From the NCBI RefSeq assembly GCF_002272015.1, contig NZ_NPBY01000043.1, positions 50,966-114,965 on the forward strand: a stretch of DNA of 64,000 nt, read 5' to 3'. Under the pieces are notes generated by a model. It was not told the DNA's origin. It saw nothing but the letters and a program-made list of their open reading frames with translations, and did no database searches. The translations under genes and the position numbers were made by a program. Numbering within the stretch: the first letter of the stretch is position 1; each line of letters starts with the position of its first letter. Below are positions 36,137 to 47,244 of the stretch, one piece after another. Origin of the DNA: Paenibacillus campinasensis. GTDB lineage: Bacteria; Bacillota; Bacilli; Paenibacillales; Paenibacillaceae.

Positions 36137-36550
36137 TTATTTTTCCGTCAGGGAACGAACAGCCTTTGCCAACTCCTCCGGATCTTTGGTGGAAACCAAC
36201 TTCGGAGGGTCCAGCGGCTTAAATCCTTCTTGCCCCTTTCCGGATTCGGGTTTGAGAAGATCCATCAGCTCTTTGTCCTCCTCCGGTGTAGAAACATCGT
36301 ACAAGTTCCCCCGGGCCTCATTCGTATCCGTCCCAGGCGCCGCGCTGCGCTGGTGTGCACCGCCAGGGTCGGGGTTCATAATAAATGAGAATACCCATCT
36401 TAGAACAAATGCCGCCAGAAACCATATTACAAATGCAAGCAACGCGCGATTCAAACTAGTGATCCACAGATTGTTCCGAGCAGAAAACATAAATGTCAAC
36501 ATAAAGCCGGCAATGCCTAGCCATAGGTTCAATCGAAGTTTTTGCATCAT
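36137..36550 (-). CDS. Small membrane protein between cheD and sigD, function unknown
   Basis: The 137 residues have two hydrophobic helices at the N-terminus (about 8-24, LWLGIAGFMLTFMFSA; about 36-57, LLAFVIWFLAAFVLRWVFSFIM) followed by a polar cytoplasmic-looking tail (58-137) with PDPGGAHQRSAAPGTDTNEARGNLYDVSTPEEDKELMDLLKP and a charged end. No known domain is evident. ATG 36550 follows AAAGGAA. It lies tightly between cheD and sigD (1-15 bp gaps), so it must be co-expressed with them. A role in chemotaxis or flagellar function is inferred only from position. Confidence 0.8.
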   Translation of the reverse strand: MMQKLRLNLWLGIAGFMLTFMFSARNNLWITSLNRALLAFVIWFLAAFVLRWVFSFIMNPDPGGAHQRSAAPGTDTNEARGNLYDVSTPEEDKELMDLLKPESGKGQEGFKPLDPPKLVSTKDPEELAKAVRSLTEK

Positions 36551-36551
36551 G

Positions 36552-37049
36552 TCACAGTTCCTTTATTCCCATTTGTACACTCCGTATCATAAACTTCCCT
36601 GTTGTACAATCCAGTTCAACCGTTCTTCCGTAATTCCCCCCCGTATCCTCCGCTACGATTGGAATACCCAGCATGGCGAGTCCTTCACGGCATGATTCTA
36701 CATTCCGAGGACCGATCCGCATGCTGTCTCCCGCGCCGGCAAACGCAAACATCTGCGCGCCTCCGGCCATCTTGGCGATCATTCGCTGGGGTGATGCCCC
36801 CAGGTCTCTCATCTTGTTCAGCAGTATCGGAAGCGCCGTGTCTGCATACTTGGCCAGGTTCAACTGCCCCTCTTTGGCGATGGCCGAGCTGGGCAGCATT
36901 ACATGTGCCAATCCTCCGATTTTGGTCACCGGGTCATACAAAGTCAGCCCGACGCATGAGCCGAGTCCCATTGTTCTTAGAACACCATCCGGACCTGCGA
37001 CGTTCAGATCCGCCATCCCCACATGTACAATGGTTTTCTGATCACTCAT
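36552..37049 (-). CDS. cheD: Chemoreceptor glutamine deamidase CheD
   Basis: Deamidates glutamines on chemoreceptors and, in B. subtilis, binds CheC to adjust receptor-kinase output. The 165 residues have the active-site cysteine in LGSCVGLTLYDP, the histidine in GGLAHVMLP, and GGAQMFAFAG. The start is ATG 37049, overlapping the cheC end by 8 bp; the extension to 37076 lies further into cheC. The cheC-cheD pair is contiguous, as expected for interacting partners. Confidence 0.95.
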   Translation of the reverse strand: MSDQKTIVHVGMADLNVAGPDGVLRTMGLGSCVGLTLYDPVTKIGGLAHVMLPSSAIAKEGQLNLAKYADTALPILLNKMRDLGASPQRMIAKMAGGAQMFAFAGAGDSMRIGPRNVESCREGLAMLGIPIVAEDTGGNYGRTVELDCTTGKFMIRSVQMGIKEL

Positions 37050-37668
37050 TCTCCAAAGGCACTCCCAGAGCTTCAAAGATTTTCGTAAATGAATCTGGAT
37101 CAGGGATCAGAAAGAATTGCCCTTCTACCTCGTTATGTCCTTCAAGAAACGTCGTATTGATTAAGAGGGCATCGTCTCCCATTTCACCAAACTGAATCAA
37201 TCCGTAGCTCAGAATCGCCCCTGCCATATCCATGGCCAGTCCGGGCACCGTCGGGGTCATCACAAGATTGGTGAAGTCTGCAAGGGACGACAGGTATGAC
37301 CCAGCCAAAATATTGCCGATTTCACACAGTGCAGACTGCTCCATCTCGGAGAACATCCCGCCTTCTTCAACTTCAATGCCTGCAAGACGCTGCAGCAGGT
37401 TTTTCCCCGCCTCTGGGCTCATAATAAAAAACAGATTGCCCGGTGCCTCTCCCTCCACTCTCAAAAAAACTGCCAGCACCAGTTGTTCGGCCCCGCCGAC
37501 ACATTCGGCAATTCTCTCGAACGGGAGAAGCTGAACCATCGGCACAGCCATGTCGATCGGCTTGTTAAGGAGATGAGACAGAGCCGTCGCTGCGTGACCT
37601 GCGCCGATGTTTCCTACTTCCTTCAGGACGTCCATCTTGACGTCCTTTCCATGTTTAAAGAGCTCCAC
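37042..37668 (-). CDS. cheC: CheY-P phosphatase CheC
   Basis: Dephosphorylates CheY-P and is activated by CheD. The 208 residues contain two phosphatase-type helices with the ExxxN pattern: LKEVGNIGAGHAATALSHLL (start) and CEIGNILAGSYLSSLADFTNL (middle). The start is GTG 37668, preceded by GGAAG. It follows cheW by 2 bp and overlaps cheD. FliY, encoded further upstream, carries a related CheC-like domain at the motor. Confidence 0.95.
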   Translation of the reverse strand: MELFKHGKDVKMDVLKEVGNIGAGHAATALSHLLNKPIDMAVPMVQLLPFERIAECVGGAEQLVLAVFLRVEGEAPGNLFFIMSPEAGKNLLQRLAGIEVEEGGMFSEMEQSALCEIGNILAGSYLSSLADFTNLVMTPTVPGLAMDMAGAILSYGLIQFGEMGDDALLINTTFLEGHNEVEGQFFLIPDPDSFTKIFEALGVPLENE

Positions 37669-37670
37669 CG

Positions 37671-38132
37671 CTATTCTTCCAAGCCTTCAAGCTGAATGAT
37701 TTCGCTCTTGTTCAGAACCTCGGAGAGGTTCAACATGACCAGAAGGCGCTCCTCTCCTACCTTCGCCACACCTTGAAGGTATTTCGCTTTAATGCCGCCG
37801 ACCACCTCTGGCGGGGAATCGATCTGGTCGGAGTTAATATCGATAACGTCGCTGGCCGAATCAACGATAAAGCCGACCTGCATCTCATTTACAGCAACAA
37901 TGATAATTCGGGTCTGATCGGTTTCTTCAATCTCAGGCAGTCCAAAACGACCGCGCAGGTCGATAACCGGAATGACAACACCCCGAAGATTGATTACACC
38001 TTTTACAAATGAATAGGTTTTCGGAACCCGTGTAATAGGCATCATCCGCTCGATCGTCTGAACCTTGTCCACCTCGATGCCATATTCCTCGCTGCCAAGT
38101 CTAAAGACAATTACCTTGATTTCTTCTCCCAT
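37671..38132 (-). CDS. cheW: Chemotaxis coupling protein CheW
   Basis: Scaffold linking receptors to CheA. The 153 residues are a single SH3-like CheW domain: EIKVIVFRLGSEEYGIEVDKVQTIERM, GVINLRGVVIPVIDLRGRFGLPE, IIVAVNEMQVGFIVDSASDVIDI. ATG 38132 follows GGGGAGG. The 85-bp gap to cheA holds a 12-nt palindrome (38179-38190) and nothing else. Confidence 0.96.
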   Translation of the reverse strand: MGEEIKVIVFRLGSEEYGIEVDKVQTIERMMPITRVPKTYSFVKGVINLRGVVIPVIDLRGRFGLPEIEETDQTRIIIVAVNEMQVGFIVDSASDVIDINSDQIDSPPEVVGGIKAKYLQGVAKVGEERLLVMLNLSEVLNKSEIIQLEGLEE

Positions 38133-38217
38133 GATTGAAAACCTCCCCTAAAAATGTTTGCCTGTTGGTCCGCCGCTAGCTGCCGGCAGCCGTATGTTTC
38201 GGGACTTTACAACGTCC

Positions 38218-40326
38218 TCATTTTATAAACGCGTTCGCGTCTATAATCAGAGCCACTTGTCCGTCGCCAAGGATGGTCGCGCCGGATACGCCTTGAATGG
38301 CCGGCAAGTATTTGCCGAGGTTCTTGATCACGATCTCGCTCTGGCCGATGAAATCGTCCACGGTCAGGGCGGCAAGGCGATCTCCCTTGCGAATGATCAG
38401 AATTTCCGTTTCTTCTTCTTGCTCCTCGTCGAAATCAGGAACTTCGAACACCTGGCTTAGTGAAATAATCGGTATGAGCGACTCGCGGAAGTGAATCATC
38501 CGGCTTCCGTGTACATTCTTGATCTGATTGCGCTTGATCGCGGAGGTTTCCACGATGGAAGACAGCGGGATTGCATATTTCTCCGAGCCCATCTTGATCA
38601 GCATGGCACCGATGATCGACAGCGTAAGCGGCAGCTGAACCGAGAAGTTCGTGCCTTTACCCGGCGTGGAGTAGATGGTGACATTGCCTCCGAGAGAGAC
38701 GATCTTCGATTTAACAACATCCAGTCCTACGCCGCGGCCGGATACGTCCGATATTTTCTCTGCAGTACTGAAGCCAGGCGCGAACAGAAGCTGATGCACC
38801 TCTTCATCCGACATCGCATCGGCTTCGGCCTGAGTGACAATGCCTTTCTTAAGTGCATTGCCCAGTACCTTTTCCCGGATGATGCCTCTTCCGTCATCTT
38901 CGATTTCAATGAACACGTTATTGCCGCTGTGGAAGGCACGAAGCTGAACGGTTCCCGTTTCCGGCTTGCCAGCAGCGATCCGATCTGCCACCGGCTCAAC
39001 CCCATGATCGGCAGAGTTCCGGAGCAGATGGACGAGCGGATCTCCAATCTCATCGATCACCGTGCGGTCAAGCTCCGTATCAGCGCCCGTGATGACAAGA
39101 TCGATCTTCTTGTCGAGCGTCTTGGCCAAATCACGCACCATTCTCGGGAAGCGGTTGAACACGGTGTCCACCGGCACCATCCGCAGCTTCAGTACGATGT
39201 TCTGCAGATCACTGCTGACCCGGCTCATATGTTCGACCGTATCGGTCAAGGCTTGATTGTTGGTCTCGCTGGCAAGCTGTTCGAGCCGGACGCGGTCGAT
39301 CAGCAGCTCGCTGAACAGATTCATCAGCACATCCAGCCGTTCGATATCCACCCGGATCGTCCGGGACGGATTAGCAGCGGCGCCTCCGCTTCGGGCCGGC
39401 GCTTTGGCTGCAGATGCTGCCGTATCGCCGCTCTTGCCGGATGACGGGGCTGCGGCCGGTGCGCTTGGCGTACTGCTTGGGGCCGGTGCAGCAGTCGGCG
39501 CAGCTGTGGCAGCCGTTTCCGCAACAGAAGCGCTTGCCTGTGCCATCTGCTGCAACGATTCATGATCCAGCGCGGTTACCGTCACGCTCTCGATTTCGGA
39601 CACACCCTGGATTTGTCCTTCGATATCCTGCGCGTCTTTTTGTGTTATGTAATATAAGGAGAAAATACGTTCAAAATCGCCTTGCTCGATCTCCTGAACC
39701 GCCGGATGGGACTTCACAACCTCGCCGGACCGCTCCAACAGCTCGAACACCATGTAGGCGCGAACGGCTTTCAGCTGACAGTCCTCTCGAAGCGTTACCT
39801 GTATGTAGAGGACCTTGTGTCCCTCCGAGATCGACTGATCCAGAACCGAGTATTGAAACTCATCCAGTTCAATGCCGGCATGAACGGCCGATCCGCCCGA
39901 AGCCCCTGCGGCAACTTCAGCTTGTGCAGAAGCCGCTGCCGGCCCTTCCCCGCGCACGATTGCCTGCAGGGAAGCGACGATGGAACTGACATCCGCCTTG
40001 CCTTCTCCTCCCTGCATAATATCCTGCACCATGGATTCAAGTGCGTCCAAGCTTTTGAAGAGTGTGTCGAAGATAAAATCCTGCATTTTCAGTTTCTCGT
40101 TGCGAACCAAATCCAGCACGTTTTCCATCTGGTGGGTCAGCGAGGCCAGGTCTTCAAAGCCCATCGTTGCTGCCATCCCTTTTAACGTGTGCGCCGACCG
40201 GAAAATAATTTGCACAATGCCCAGGTCGTCCGGATTGCTTTCCAATTGAAGCATGTTTTCATTTAATGATTGCAGATGATCATTTGACTCATCAATAAAC
40301 ATCGTCAAGTATTGATTCATGTCCAT
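38218..40326 (-). CDS. cheA: Chemotaxis histidine kinase CheA
   Basis: Cytoplasmic sensor kinase that phosphorylates CheY and CheB. The 702 residues show the HPt P1 domain with the phospho-acceptor H46 in FRSAHTLKGMAATMGFE, a P2-like segment, an Ala/Pro/Ser-rich linker (about 255-320), the P3 dimerisation helices (IRVDIERLDVLMNLFSELLIDR), the P4 ATPase with LLRNSADHGVEP, EIEDDGRGI and SDVSGRGVGLDVV, and the CheW-like P5 domain. Start moved from 40353 to ATG 40326 after GGAGGAGG. It lies 23 bp after cheB. Confidence 0.97.
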   Translation of the reverse strand: MDMNQYLTMFIDESNDHLQSLNENMLQLESNPDDLGIVQIIFRSAHTLKGMAATMGFEDLASLTHQMENVLDLVRNEKLKMQDFIFDTLFKSLDALESMVQDIMQGGEGKADVSSIVASLQAIVRGEGPAAASAQAEVAAGASGGSAVHAGIELDEFQYSVLDQSISEGHKVLYIQVTLREDCQLKAVRAYMVFELLERSGEVVKSHPAVQEIEQGDFERIFSLYYITQKDAQDIEGQIQGVSEIESVTVTALDHESLQQMAQASASVAETAATAAPTAAPAPSSTPSAPAAAPSSGKSGDTAASAAKAPARSGGAAANPSRTIRVDIERLDVLMNLFSELLIDRVRLEQLASETNNQALTDTVEHMSRVSSDLQNIVLKLRMVPVDTVFNRFPRMVRDLAKTLDKKIDLVITGADTELDRTVIDEIGDPLVHLLRNSADHGVEPVADRIAAGKPETGTVQLRAFHSGNNVFIEIEDDGRGIIREKVLGNALKKGIVTQAEADAMSDEEVHQLLFAPGFSTAEKISDVSGRGVGLDVVKSKIVSLGGNVTIYSTPGKGTNFSVQLPLTLSIIGAMLIKMGSEKYAIPLSSIVETSAIKRNQIKNVHGSRMIHFRESLIPIISLSQVFEVPDFDEEQEEETEILIIRKGDRLAALTVDDFIGQSEIVIKNLGKYLPAIQGVSGATILGDGQVALIIDANAFIK

Positions 40327-40349
40327 TGAGAGACACCTCCTCCGTAAGT

Positions 40350-41741
40350 TCACTTTCCGTTATTTACTGCTTGAACCAGCCTTGGTGCAATTTCATGCAG
40401 CGGAAGAATGTGAGTCACACATCCCAGCTCAACGGCCGAGCGCGGCATTCCGTATACGACACAGGTCTCCTCGCTCTCCGCAAAGGTTGAAGTAACCCCA
40501 GCGTCATACAGTTTTTTCATCATCTTCGCCCCGTCGCTCCCCATGCCGGTCATCAGGACCAGATGTCGCTTCAGGGAAGTTAACGGCATCAGCGATTCGA
40601 ACATGACATCGACCGACGGACGGTGTCCGCTTCGCGGCGCATCATCCGTTGTCTTGATTCCCAGCTGACCGCTTGGCAGCTGTTCCACCAGGATGTGGCT
40701 TCCGCCCGGGGCGATATAGGCATGTCCTGCCTGAAGCGGCATGCCATGCTCTGCCTCCACCACCTGCACGCTGCTGAATGAATTCAGGCGCTGGGCAAGC
40801 GATCTGGTGAATTTGGGCGGCATATGTTGAACGATGACAATCGGTGCAGGAAAGTCACCGGGAATTTTCTCCAGGAACGTCTTCAAGGCCCGAGGACCTC
40901 CTGTCGAGCAGCCGATGGCAACCAGGCTGGAGAAATCCGAAGCCGCTGCCGCAGCAGAAGCCGGCTTCTGCATGTCCGGGCGTCCGGCATCCGGAATGCC
41001 GCGCTGCTCTTGAACTGCAGGCTTGCTGCTCTCAAGCGTCCTTCTGACTTCAATCGGCTGGGATGCCGGAAGTTTTTGCACCCGCTTTTTGAACTCTTTC
41101 GGCTCCGGCAGCTTTTTCTCAGCCCTTTCAGGCTTCCCAGACCTTTCAGGCTTTGCCGCGCTGCTCGCTTTCGGCTTCGCCTGCTTCATACCGGATTGGC
41201 CTCCTGATGACAGATCAGAAGGCTTGGTCAATGGGAATGTCGTCTTAGCAGCAGGCGGTGCATGTTTAACTTCCTTCGCGTCCGCACGGCCAGCCTCGGC
41301 CCGCAAACGCTCCTCTTCCTCCCATTGCGCTCTCCTTGCCTTCGCCTGCATGGCAACATGCAGCTGTTTCATCAGTTCCTGGCGAACCTGTTCAATATCC
41401 ATCGCATTGGTGATCGAAGGCTTGCGTATAAAATCAAAAGCTCCGGATTCCAGAGCAAGAATCGTTTCCTTCATCCCCTGCTCGTTAATGCCGGATAACA
41501 TAATGACCGGGCGCGGCCCTTCCTGCATCATGATCTTCAGCGCGTCCAGACCGTTCATCACCGGCATCTCGACGTCCAGCGTAATCACGTCGGGGTCCAA
41601 TTCTTTCATTTGTTCAATAGCGTCTCGACCGTTAGTCGCTGTTCCGACCACCGTAAAGAGCTCATCCCGCTCGATAAGATCGGAAATAATCTTCCGCATA
41701 AATGCTGAATCATCTACAACAAGCACGCGAAAAGGGGGCAT
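40350..41741 (-). CDS. cheB: Chemotaxis response regulator / protein-glutamate methylesterase CheB
   Basis: Removes methyl groups from chemoreceptors when phosphorylated by CheA. The 463 residues have an N-terminal receiver (VLVVDDSAFMR; phospho-Asp D56 in TLDVEMP), a long Lys/Ala/Pro-rich linker (about 140-270) and the C-terminal esterase with the serine in AIGCSTGGPRALK, the histidine in IVQHMPPKF and the aspartate in MTGMGSDGAKMM. It is about 100 residues longer than typical CheB because of the linker. ATG 41741 follows GGAGG; the extension to 41768 overlaps upstream sequence. Confidence 0.96.
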   Translation of the reverse strand: MPPFRVLVVDDSAFMRKIISDLIERDELFTVVGTATNGRDAIEQMKELDPDVITLDVEMPVMNGLDALKIMMQEGPRPVIMLSGINEQGMKETILALESGAFDFIRKPSITNAMDIEQVRQELMKQLHVAMQAKARRAQWEEEERLRAEAGRADAKEVKHAPPAAKTTFPLTKPSDLSSGGQSGMKQAKPKASSAAKPERSGKPERAEKKLPEPKEFKKRVQKLPASQPIEVRRTLESSKPAVQEQRGIPDAGRPDMQKPASAAAAASDFSSLVAIGCSTGGPRALKTFLEKIPGDFPAPIVIVQHMPPKFTRSLAQRLNSFSSVQVVEAEHGMPLQAGHAYIAPGGSHILVEQLPSGQLGIKTTDDAPRSGHRPSVDVMFESLMPLTSLKRHLVLMTGMGSDGAKMMKKLYDAGVTSTFAESEETCVVYGMPRSAVELGCVTHILPLHEIAPRLVQAVNNGK

Positions 41742-41775
41742 AAAGTCCTCCAGCTCCTGTCCTTCCAAATAAGAA

Positions 41776-42663
41776 TCATTTTGAGCGCCTTAACCAACGG
41801 TGCATGAAACCTTTGATTCCCTTCGGAATCGCTGCCTCCTGTGGAGCGGGTGCGGCAATGTAGCGAAGAGCGATTCGCTGAATGTCGCGGGAAGCCTCAC
41901 AACGAGGATGAGCGACGATAAATGGAACCTGTCGTTTGACCGATTGGACAACATGGGGATCATCCGTAACCTTGCCCAGCAGCTTAATATCCAGCTCCAG
42001 AAAGCGCTGTGCGGTTAGAATGATTTTATCAGAGGCTTCCTTCGCCTCGCCGTCATCTCCCGCACGATTAATGATCAGGCTGAACGGTACCGATGGTTCC
42101 GTCACATGCACAACCTTGATCAAGGCATAGGCATCGGTGATCGAGGTCGGCTCGGGCGTCGTCACTACGATGCATTGATCCGCAGAGGTGATAAATTTCA
42201 TCGTCTCCTTGGACAGCCCTGCCCCGGTGTCAAAAATAATGTAGTCCATCCCGTCAGACACCGTCTCGATCTGAGTCATGAAATAGTGCAGCTCTTCCTC
42301 CGACAGCGAAAACATATTCGACATCCCCGATCCGCCGGCAATGAACGGCAGCTGCTGCGGTCCATATTGAATAATTTCCTCCATCCGCTTCTCCCTTTGG
42401 AGCAGATGATGAAGGTTGTAGGGAGAGGACACTCCCATCAGAACATCGATATTCGCCATGCCGATATCAGCGTCAAACACAAGAACTTTTTTTCCCAGAG
42501 CTTGAAGCGCAAGTGCAAAATTCAATGTGAAATTCGATTTGCCAACCCCGCCCTTGCCGCTGGTGACGGTAATGATCTTGGCGGTTCTTGCCGATGGATC
42601 CTGCAGCTCTTCTGTCCGCTGGGCGGAAACCAGCTGTCTCAGCGACTGAGCCTGATCCGTCAT
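41776..42663 (-). CDS. flhG: FlhG/YlxH, MinD-like ATPase regulating flagellar number
   Basis: SIMIBI-class ATPase that controls flagellar number and placement and stimulates FlhF GTPase. The 295 residues have an N-terminal activator-like helix (SLRQLVSAQR), the deviant Walker A TSGKGGVGKS (about 35-43), DADIGMANIDVLMG, and DTGAGLSKETMKFI. ATG 42663 overlaps the flhF stop by 4 bp; the longer frame to 42693 is not needed. It lies 34 bp before cheB in the standard flhF-flhG order. Confidence 0.94.
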   Translation of the reverse strand: MTDQAQSLRQLVSAQRTEELQDPSARTAKIITVTSGKGGVGKSNFTLNFALALQALGKKVLVFDADIGMANIDVLMGVSSPYNLHHLLQREKRMEEIIQYGPQQLPFIAGGSGMSNMFSLSEEELHYFMTQIETVSDGMDYIIFDTGAGLSKETMKFITSADQCIVVTTPEPTSITDAYALIKVVHVTEPSVPFSLIINRAGDDGEAKEASDKIILTAQRFLELDIKLLGKVTDDPHVVQSVKRQVPFIVAHPRCEASRDIQRIALRYIAAPAPQEAAIPKGIKGFMHRWLRRSK

Positions 42664-44065
42664 GACGCCATCTCTCCCAGCAGCAGCCTGCACAACAGTT
42701 CGCCATCCGGGATGATCAGATCGTCAGGCACGTTTTGACCATTGGTCATATAGGATAGGCTGAGATCGTACGAATCCAGCACGTTAAACAAAGATCCGTA
42801 GCTTCCGGTTTCATCCATTTTCGTGAAAATGACTTTGTCCAGCGCATACTTGGCGAAATGATCCGTGATCTCGATCATGTCCGAGCTTTTGGAGGTGAGA
42901 CTGAGCACCAGATAGGTTTCGCTTTGAGCGGAGTGGGACAACAGGCTCTGGAGCTCGGACACCAGCAGCTCGTTGCGATAATTCCGGCCAGCGGTGTCCA
43001 TCAGTATCAGATCGCAATCCTCCAGCCGCTGCATCGCCCGCTGCATTTCCCCCGGTGACTGCACAACCTCCATCGGCACATTCAGGATCGACGCGTAAGT
43101 ACGCAGCTGTTCCACTGCGGATATCCGATACGTATCCGAGGTGATGAATCCTACCTTGCGATGAAACTTGAACAGCTGCTCGGCCGCAATTTTGGCAATC
43201 GTTGTCGTTTTCCCGACACCGGTAGGTCCCGCAATGTACACGATGCGCGTATCCTTCCGCACACCTCCCCCGAACCGGTCAGCGAGGAACGATGCCGCCT
43301 GCTGGCGTATAATGTCTTGCAGCTGCTGGTCGTCCAGATTTTTGCCGCTGGCATTCCAGGCATCGATCGCTGCATCCATCCATCTTTCCGCCAGCTTGGC
43401 GGATACCTCCTGCTTCAGCAGCTGATCGCGGATTCGCTGCATTGGCTCAGGCAGCTGTTGTGCCTCCAGGTTCTGCCGCGACAACTTGGCCATCCATTCT
43501 TTCATCTCGCGCAGTTCCGCCAGCAAATTTTGTTCAGTGATGCTCAACTCGGAAGCTGCGCTCGGGCGCTTGTCATCCCTTGCTTCGGGAACCTTTCTCT
43601 CCTTGCCAATCCGGGAAGGCCCCGCTTCTTCAGCTACCCGCTGCCTCTCCTCCACAGAGGACGGATCCGGCTCCAGCTGGGCTGCGGCCGCTTGGTGGAG
43701 AGCCGACGCGAACCGTTCATACTCTTCATCACGCTTCGGAAGGCTCTCTTCCGGCGGCGCGGTGGCGATGGCTGCGCCTCCCTGCTGCTGTCCGGCATTT
43801 AAGCTGGCTGCCTTCTTATAAGCCTGGGGAACAGCCCCTCCAGCGACTGCGGACGCCGCCGGCCTCGGCTTGGAGGAGGAAACGGTTTTCTTCTTCTCCT
43901 CTTGTTCAGCCGCCGCAATGACCTCAATCTTTCGCCGGCTAAACATGCCGAGAAAACCGCCGACTTTGATATCCTTGGTGCTGAGAATTACCGCATCCGC
44001 CCCCAGATCGGTGCGGATATGCTGCATCGCTTCAGGCATCGTGTCCACGATATACCTTTTCACTC

Positions 44066-44069
<4 letters not shown>
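42660..44069 (-). CDS. flhF: FlhF, SRP-family GTPase of flagellar biogenesis
   Basis: Third SRP GTPase, sets the site of flagellar assembly. The 469 residues have a basic N-terminus (MRVKRYIVDTMPEAMQHIRTDLGADAVILSTKDI), a long low-complexity middle (about 60-160), the N-domain helices, and the GTPase domain with YIAGPTGVGKTTTIAKIA (about 283-292), DTYRISAVEQLRTYA, DTAGRNYRNE and FTKMDET. ATG 44069 overlaps the flhA stop by 4 bp. Confidence 0.96.
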
Positions 44070-46099
<2,030 letters not shown>

Positions 46100-46123
46100 T
46101 GCACTCGGCCTCCGGTCCCCTAG

Positions 46124-47218
46124 TTATTTCGCTTTACCTTTAAGTTTATATACATAGGCCAGCACTTCCGCTACGGCCTGGAACAGATCTCCGGGAATGG
46201 CTTCCCCAATTTCCGACCGCCCGTACAACGCTCGTGCCAGCGGCTTGTTTTCGATCGTCATGATGCCATGTTCCTTGGCAATTTCTTTAATTCGCAGAGC
46301 CATGTAGTCCTGGCCCTTGGCAATAATTTCTGGAGCTTCCATCGTGGCCCCATCGTATTTCAGAGCGACGGCAAAATGCGTCGGGTTCGTAATGACCACA
46401 TCCGCATTCGGAACCTCTTGCATCATCCGCTGCAGAGCCATCCTCCGCTGGCGCTCCCTGATTTTGCTTTTAATTAACGGATCGCCTTCCATCTTCTTGT
46501 ATTCATCTTTAATGTCTTGCTTGGACATTCGTATGTTTTTTTCGTAGTCATATCTCTGATACATATAATCCAGGAAAGCGAGCACGATCAGACCGACCGC
46601 AATTTTCAATCCCAGGTTTGTAGTTACACTAGCGGTAAAATGAAAAATTGTATCGGGGCTCATATTCGACAGCGCGGAGAGCTCCCCGCGAGCCGCCCAT
46701 ATCGTGCTGTACACCATGAAACCGATAATCGCGAGTTTGGTGATAGACTTCAGAAACTCCACCAGAGAACGCATGGAAAATATATTTTTAAAACCTTTGA
46801 TCGGGTCCAGCTTGCTGAACTTCATTTTCAGCGGTTCGCCCGTCACGAGAACCCCGACCTGCAAATAGTTGACGAGCAGCGCAATAACAAAAACAGCTAC
46901 AAAAATAGGAGCAAGAAGCAGCAAAATCTGAATCCCGTACTCCCCGAACATCGACATCACATTTTCAGGCGTTACGTTCATGGACAGCCGATTGATAAAA
47001 ATGTCTGTAAAGAGCCGGACGGTCCGATCCTTCATGTATCCGCCAAAAACGAGCAAACAGAACATTCCGGCAAGCAGGACCGATGATCCGGACAGCTCCA
47101 TACTTTTGGCTACCTGTCCTTTTTTCCGGGTATCCTGACGTTTTTTCGGCGTTGCTTTTTCCGTTTTCTCCCCGGCGAACAGCTGTAAATCCACCTGATA
47201 TCTGTACTGGCTGGCCAT
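46124..47218 (-). CDS. flhB: Flagellar export switch protein FlhB
   Basis: Controls the switch of export specificity from rod/hook to filament. The 364 residues have a basic N-terminus (EKTEKATPKKRQDTRKKGQVAKS), four membrane helices and a cytoplasmic domain with the autocleavage site NPTH (278-281, VVITNPTHFAVALKY). ATG 47218 follows GGAGGTG. It sits between fliR and flhA; FliK upstream is the expected partner in the switch. Confidence 0.97.
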   Translation of the reverse strand: MASQYRYQVDLQLFAGEKTEKATPKKRQDTRKKGQVAKSMELSGSSVLLAGMFCLLVFGGYMKDRTVRLFTDIFINRLSMNVTPENVMSMFGEYGIQILLLLAPIFVAVFVIALLVNYLQVGVLVTGEPLKMKFSKLDPIKGFKNIFSMRSLVEFLKSITKLAIIGFMVYSTIWAARGELSALSNMSPDTIFHFTASVTTNLGLKIAVGLIVLAFLDYMYQRYDYEKNIRMSKQDIKDEYKKMEGDPLIKSKIRERQRRMALQRMMQEVPNADVVITNPTHFAVALKYDGATMEAPEIIAKGQDYMALRIKEIAKEHGIMTIENKPLARALYGRSEIGEAIPGDLFQAVAEVLAYVYKLKGKAK

Positions 47219-47244
47219 CCGTTACACCTCCAACGTTAAGCCGT

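Noticed and set aside
38179..38190. Perfect 12-bp palindrome GCTGCCGGCAGC between cheA and cheW
   Set aside because: Single copy in a GC-rich intergenic gap within an operon, without T tract or promoter. Could be a chance palindrome or a minor RNA stem.
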